This document shows, one piece after another, positions 61,649 to 64,000 of a DNA stretch of 64,000 nucleotides (its first letter is position 1; each line of letters begins with the position of its first letter). The translations under genes were made by a program, and so were the position numbers. The stretch is from Bdellovibrio sp. 22V (GTDB taxonomy: Bacteria; Bdellovibrionota; Bdellovibrionia; Bdellovibrionales; Bdellovibrionaceae). Location: contig NZ_CP125854.1 in NCBI RefSeq assembly GCF_030169785.1, positions 2,046,001 through 2,110,000 on the forward strand, in the 5' to 3' direction. Below the pieces are notes generated by a model that saw only the letters and a program-made list of their open reading frames with translations, ran no database searches and was not told where the DNA came from.

Positions 61649-62290
61649 CTACTTCACGTACTGAATGATTGCGTCTTCGGCGAAGCGGACTTTTTTGAGA
61701 TTTTGGAAAGAATCTTCAGGATGTCTGTATCCCAAAGCCACTGTGGCAACCGTTTTGTAACCCGATCCTTCAAGTCCTAAGATTTTGTCATAGGCAGATG
61801 GGTCAAGACCTTCCATCGGAGTTGCATCAATTTTAAGTAAAGCTGCGGTTTGCAGCAGGAATCCCATAGCAATGTAAGCTTGGCGCTGTGACCAAACACG
61901 AATTTTTTCTTCGGGAGCTTTCGCCAGATTCTCGACCATCATACTTTTGTATCCGGACAAAGATTCCAACGAAAGACCCCGAACTTCAGCAATACGATCA
62001 ATATACTTTTGGACAAAAGGAACATCGACTTCCTCTTTAAAGAGAAAGACCACGTAATGACTGGCGTCCGTCACTTGGGTTTGATTCCAGGAAACAGCTT
62101 TCAACTTTTCACGCACCTCGGGATTTTCAATCACTAAAAACTTCCAAGGTTGGATGCCGTAAGATGAGGGCGCCAAATGCAATGAATCCGTTAAAAGTTT
62201 CCAGTCATTTTCCGAGATTTTTTTAGTCGCGTCGTAGCGTTTCGTTGCGTATCGCCATTCGAGCGCTTCTTTAATACTTGCGTGAGTCAT
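61649..62290 (-). CDS. Nitroreductase-family NAD(P)H oxidoreductase
   Basis: A 213-residue flavoprotein of the nitroreductase family (NfsB-like, FMN dependent). Family blocks: EWRYATKRYDATKKI at the N-terminus (FMN phosphate contacts), LHLAPSSYGIQPWKFLVIEN, and a C-terminal GYKTVATVALGYRHPED. Such enzymes reduce nitro compounds, quinones or flavins using NAD(P)H. It is divergent from an Rrf2 regulator with 178 bp between starts, a layout that often means control by that regulator. Confidence 0.9.
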   Translation of the reverse strand: MTHASIKEALEWRYATKRYDATKKISENDWKLLTDSLHLAPSSYGIQPWKFLVIENPEVREKLKAVSWNQTQVTDASHYVVFLFKEEVDVPFVQKYIDRIAEVRGLSLESLSGYKSMMVENLAKAPEEKIRVWSQRQAYIAMGFLLQTAALLKIDATPMEGLDPSAYDKILGLEGSGYKTVATVALGYRHPEDSFQNLKKVRFAEDAIIQYVK

Positions 62291-62468
62291 AATTCTCCTT
62301 CACCCGGGAGGGTTTTAATGTAACAGATACAAGCACAATATAAAGACCTCCGGACCTAAATGCAACAGTAAAAAGCACATTTTAAATGAGTTTTGCTTAA
62401 AATCGTTTAAAAGGGGGCCTAAGCTCCCGCCGATTGTTTATTTTTGCATCATGGGGTAGGATGGTCTC

Positions 62469-62882
62469 ATGGTTGATCAACGGTTTTCTGTCTCAGTTCA
62501 TATCATGACGGTCCTTGCTTATCACAAGGATGAGATGATGACGTCGGAGGAGCTCGCTTCGAGCATTCGCACAAATCCGACTGTGATCCGCCGTTTAGTT
62601 TCCAAACTTGTCGATGCGGGCCTGGTTGATTCCTTCAAAGGAAAAGCGGGTGGAGTGCGTTTGGCGGGTTCCGCGAAAGAAATCTCTCTTAAAGATATTT
62701 ACGAAGCGATCTGCGACAAAAAGAAATTGATCGCAACACCTTGTAAAGAGCCCATGAAACAATGTGCAGTCAGTTGCAATATGGGAAAGCTTCTTGAAGA
62801 TGTCGTTGAAGGCATGGAAGAACATTCCATGAATTATCTCTCTAGCATTCGTTTGGCCGATCTCGCTTCTAAAATCAAATAA
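62469..62882 (+). CDS. Rrf2-family transcription regulator
   Basis: A 137-residue winged-helix regulator of the Rrf2 family. The DNA-binding part is SEELASSIRTNPTVIRRLVSKLVDAGLV, followed by a GKAGGVRLA wing. Three cysteines lie in ATPCKEPMKQCAVSC (near 96-109), in the place where IscR, NsrR and RsrR bind an iron-sulfur cluster, but the spacing is not the IscR one, so a redox or nitric oxide role is likely without being certain. Divergent from the nitroreductase, its probable target. Confidence 0.9.
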   Translation: MVDQRFSVSVHIMTVLAYHKDEMMTSEELASSIRTNPTVIRRLVSKLVDAGLVDSFKGKAGGVRLAGSAKEISLKDIYEAICDKKKLIATPCKEPMKQCAVSCNMGKLLEDVVEGMEEHSMNYLSSIRLADLASKIK

Positions 62883-62895
62883 CCAAGGAGTTTCC

Positions 62896-63447
62896 ATGAA
62901 AGCTCTATGGTTGCCTGAGTCTCTGACTGGAGAACGAGTCACGCTTCGCAAACACAATCTCGAACTTGCCGAAACGATGTTTCAATATATCGATCAGGAT
63001 CGCAAGCGGTTGGTGCATCTTCCGTGGGTGGACTTTACTCATGGCGTGCATGACGAACGCGACTATATTGAAATGACTCATCGAGAGTGGGAAGATTTCA
63101 AGATGTTCGACTATGGTCTTTTTCGCAATGAGGGCGACGTCTACATGGGCAATATAGGAGTTCACACCATCGCCTGGGATCATGACCGCTGTGAGCTGGG
63201 ATACTGGATTCTTGGAAATTTTGAGGGGCACGGATATGTTTCTGAAGGCGTACGTCTTTTAGAAAAAACTCTTTTTGATGTTGGCTTTCACCGCATTGAA
63301 ATTCACTGTTCAGGGGCTAATACGCGCTCTGGAGCCGTCGCGGAAAGGTGCGGCTATAAACTCGAAGGCGTCTTGCGCGAACACGCCGTTGAACAAGGTG
63401 CTCGGCGCGACACCCGCGTCTATGCAAAGCTAAAACATGAAAGATAA
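62896..63447 (+). CDS. RimJ/RimL-type GNAT acetyltransferase
   Basis: A 183-residue GNAT enzyme. The pattern is RimJ/RimL-like: GERVTLRKHNLELAETMFQYI at the start, a GNIGVHTIAWDHDRCELGYWI strand pair, the acetyl-CoA loop GNFEGHGYVSEGVRLLEKT and a C-terminal AVAERCGYKLEGVLREH. RimJ/RimL acetylate ribosomal protein N-termini, but relatives acetylate many substrates. AAGGAG lies just before the ATG, 13 bp after the Rrf2 stop, so the genes may be co-transcribed. The next gene starts inside its last 11 bases. Confidence 0.9.
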   Translation: MKALWLPESLTGERVTLRKHNLELAETMFQYIDQDRKRLVHLPWVDFTHGVHDERDYIEMTHREWEDFKMFDYGLFRNEGDVYMGNIGVHTIAWDHDRCELGYWILGNFEGHGYVSEGVRLLEKTLFDVGFHRIEIHCSGANTRSGAVAERCGYKLEGVLREHAVEQGARRDTRVYAKLKHER

Positions 63448-63625
63448 AAAAGAACTCATCGAAGAACTGCATCGTAAAGCTGTCGAGCGGGGAGAAGAAT
63501 CCTACATCGATCCTGAAACAGGCTATCTGGTTTTCACAGAACTCTTCCACAAACGCCGCGGCCACTGCTGCGAATCAGGCTGCCGTCACTGTCCTTACGG
63601 CTTCAAAAAAAAGACCTCTGAATAA
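63437..63625 (+). CDS. DUF5522 small cysteine-rich protein
   Basis: A 62-residue protein with the DUF5522 signature YIDPETGYLVFTE..HCCESGCRHCPY: four cysteines in a CC-x(3)-C-x(2)-C arrangement that could bind zinc or an iron-sulfur cluster. It overlaps the acetyltransferase gene by 11 bp. Function unknown. Confidence 0.85.
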   Translation: MKDKKELIEELHRKAVERGEESYIDPETGYLVFTELFHKRRGHCCESGCRHCPYGFKKKTSE

Positions 63626-63728
63626 CCTTTTCGGGGATGCTGTGTTGTCCTCTTGGAGAACTCTTCTTGGGAGTGGTTCTTGCAAAGTCTCTTTTATAAG
63701 ATCTCAACTCTGAAAAAGAGAGGCTTTG

Positions 63729-64000
63729 ATGGATAAGAAGTTAACACTTGTGACCCTATTTGCCACCTTCGCCCTTTTCAGTGAAGGAGCGTTCGCTAAT
63801 TTCTATACCGTGTATCGTTACCCGGTGGCAGCGGCGGGCTCTTGTATAAAACCCCATGATTCCAGCCCGCGGGAGATTCTGCGCAGAAATGGGATCGGAT
63901 ATCATGGAAATCCTAGCCAGTCCGAGATCGCCGCTTTGGCAAAAGGGGTCGGCCAAGTCGAGCGCCTTTTAGGTGATCCTTTGCCTCATCCATGGCGCCA
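63729..64000 (+). CDS. Secreted protein, 5' part, truncated at the window end
   Basis: The frame is open from ATG 63729 to the right edge (about 90 codons). GAGAGG lies five bases upstream. The first 23 residues are a Sec signal peptide with cleavage near AFA-NF, followed by a mature part with FYTVYRYPVAAAGSC and PREILRRNGIGYHGNPSQ. It is too short to assign a family. Confidence 0.75.
   Translation, partial: MDKKLTLVTLFATFALFSEGAFANFYTVYRYPVAAAGSCIKPHDSSPREILRRNGIGYHGNPSQSEIAALAKGVGQVERLLGDPLPHPWR

Overview
The window looks like a chromosomal segment of a Bdellovibrio-like predatory bacterium (Bdellovibrionota). This is inferred from gene content: a housekeeping core (rpsU-yqeY-dnaG-rpoD, mreB, smc, tlyA, ispA, xseAB, rhlE) mixed with an unusually high share of secreted proteins, lipoproteins, metalloproteases and unrecognised periplasmic proteins. 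No 16S rRNA is present to confirm it. I saw no insertion sequence, prophage or CRISPR array. Genes are tightly packed, with many ATGA or one-base start/stop overlaps, and clear rho-independent terminators separate the convergent blocks.

Region by region: 1-4.9 kb holds an aminotransferase 3' end, a VWA lipoprotein, a DUF2802-type protein and a pilin-like protein. 4.9-7.3 kb holds a beta-propeller/beta-barrel outer-membrane protein whose 5' end runs into a low-complexity, GC-rich stretch that looks like an assembly fault; a tRNA(CAU) lies just beyond. 8.1-12.7 kb is the macromolecular synthesis operon. 12.8-19 kb carries a metalloprotease, TerC, a TadA-Nudix fusion, RhlE, a secreted protein-glutaminase-like enzyme with a small partner, and an orphan response regulator. 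19-24 kb is a prkA-yeaH-spoVR-yciH unit. 24-32 kb holds lipoproteins, a TPR protein, a PhaR-type regulator, an LpoB/TPR-lipoprotein pair and a short RadC-like protein. 32-37 kb is a compact archaic-type chaperone-usher pilus locus. 37-41.6 kb is an mreB - sigma-like - anti-sigma-like - histidine kinase operon. 43-46.7 kb is metabolic (phhB, glpD, HAD hydrolase). 46.7-52.3 kb is an xseA-xseB-ispA-tlyA-pseudopatatin-pepP operon. 53-57.6 kb holds a secreted metalloprotease lipoprotein and partner, a hydrolase, a LysE/ArgO exporter and a repeat-containing lipoprotein. 57.9-64 kb has smc, a nitroreductase divergent from an Rrf2 regulator, an acetyltransferase, a DUF5522 protein and a truncated secreted protein.

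Points of most interest: (1) a catalytically dead-looking patatin-like lipoprotein; (2) a TadA-Nudix fusion; (3) a secreted protein-deamidase candidate coupled to a small periplasmic partner; (4) the mreB-linked sigma/anti-sigma/kinase operon; (5) a dispersed palindromic repeat, GGTACC-W-GGTACC, two copies of which lie inside operons; (6) a 21-bp inverted repeat that appears to have extended a reading frame; (7) the suspected misassembly at 7.04-7.23 kb that removes the start of an outer-membrane protein gene.
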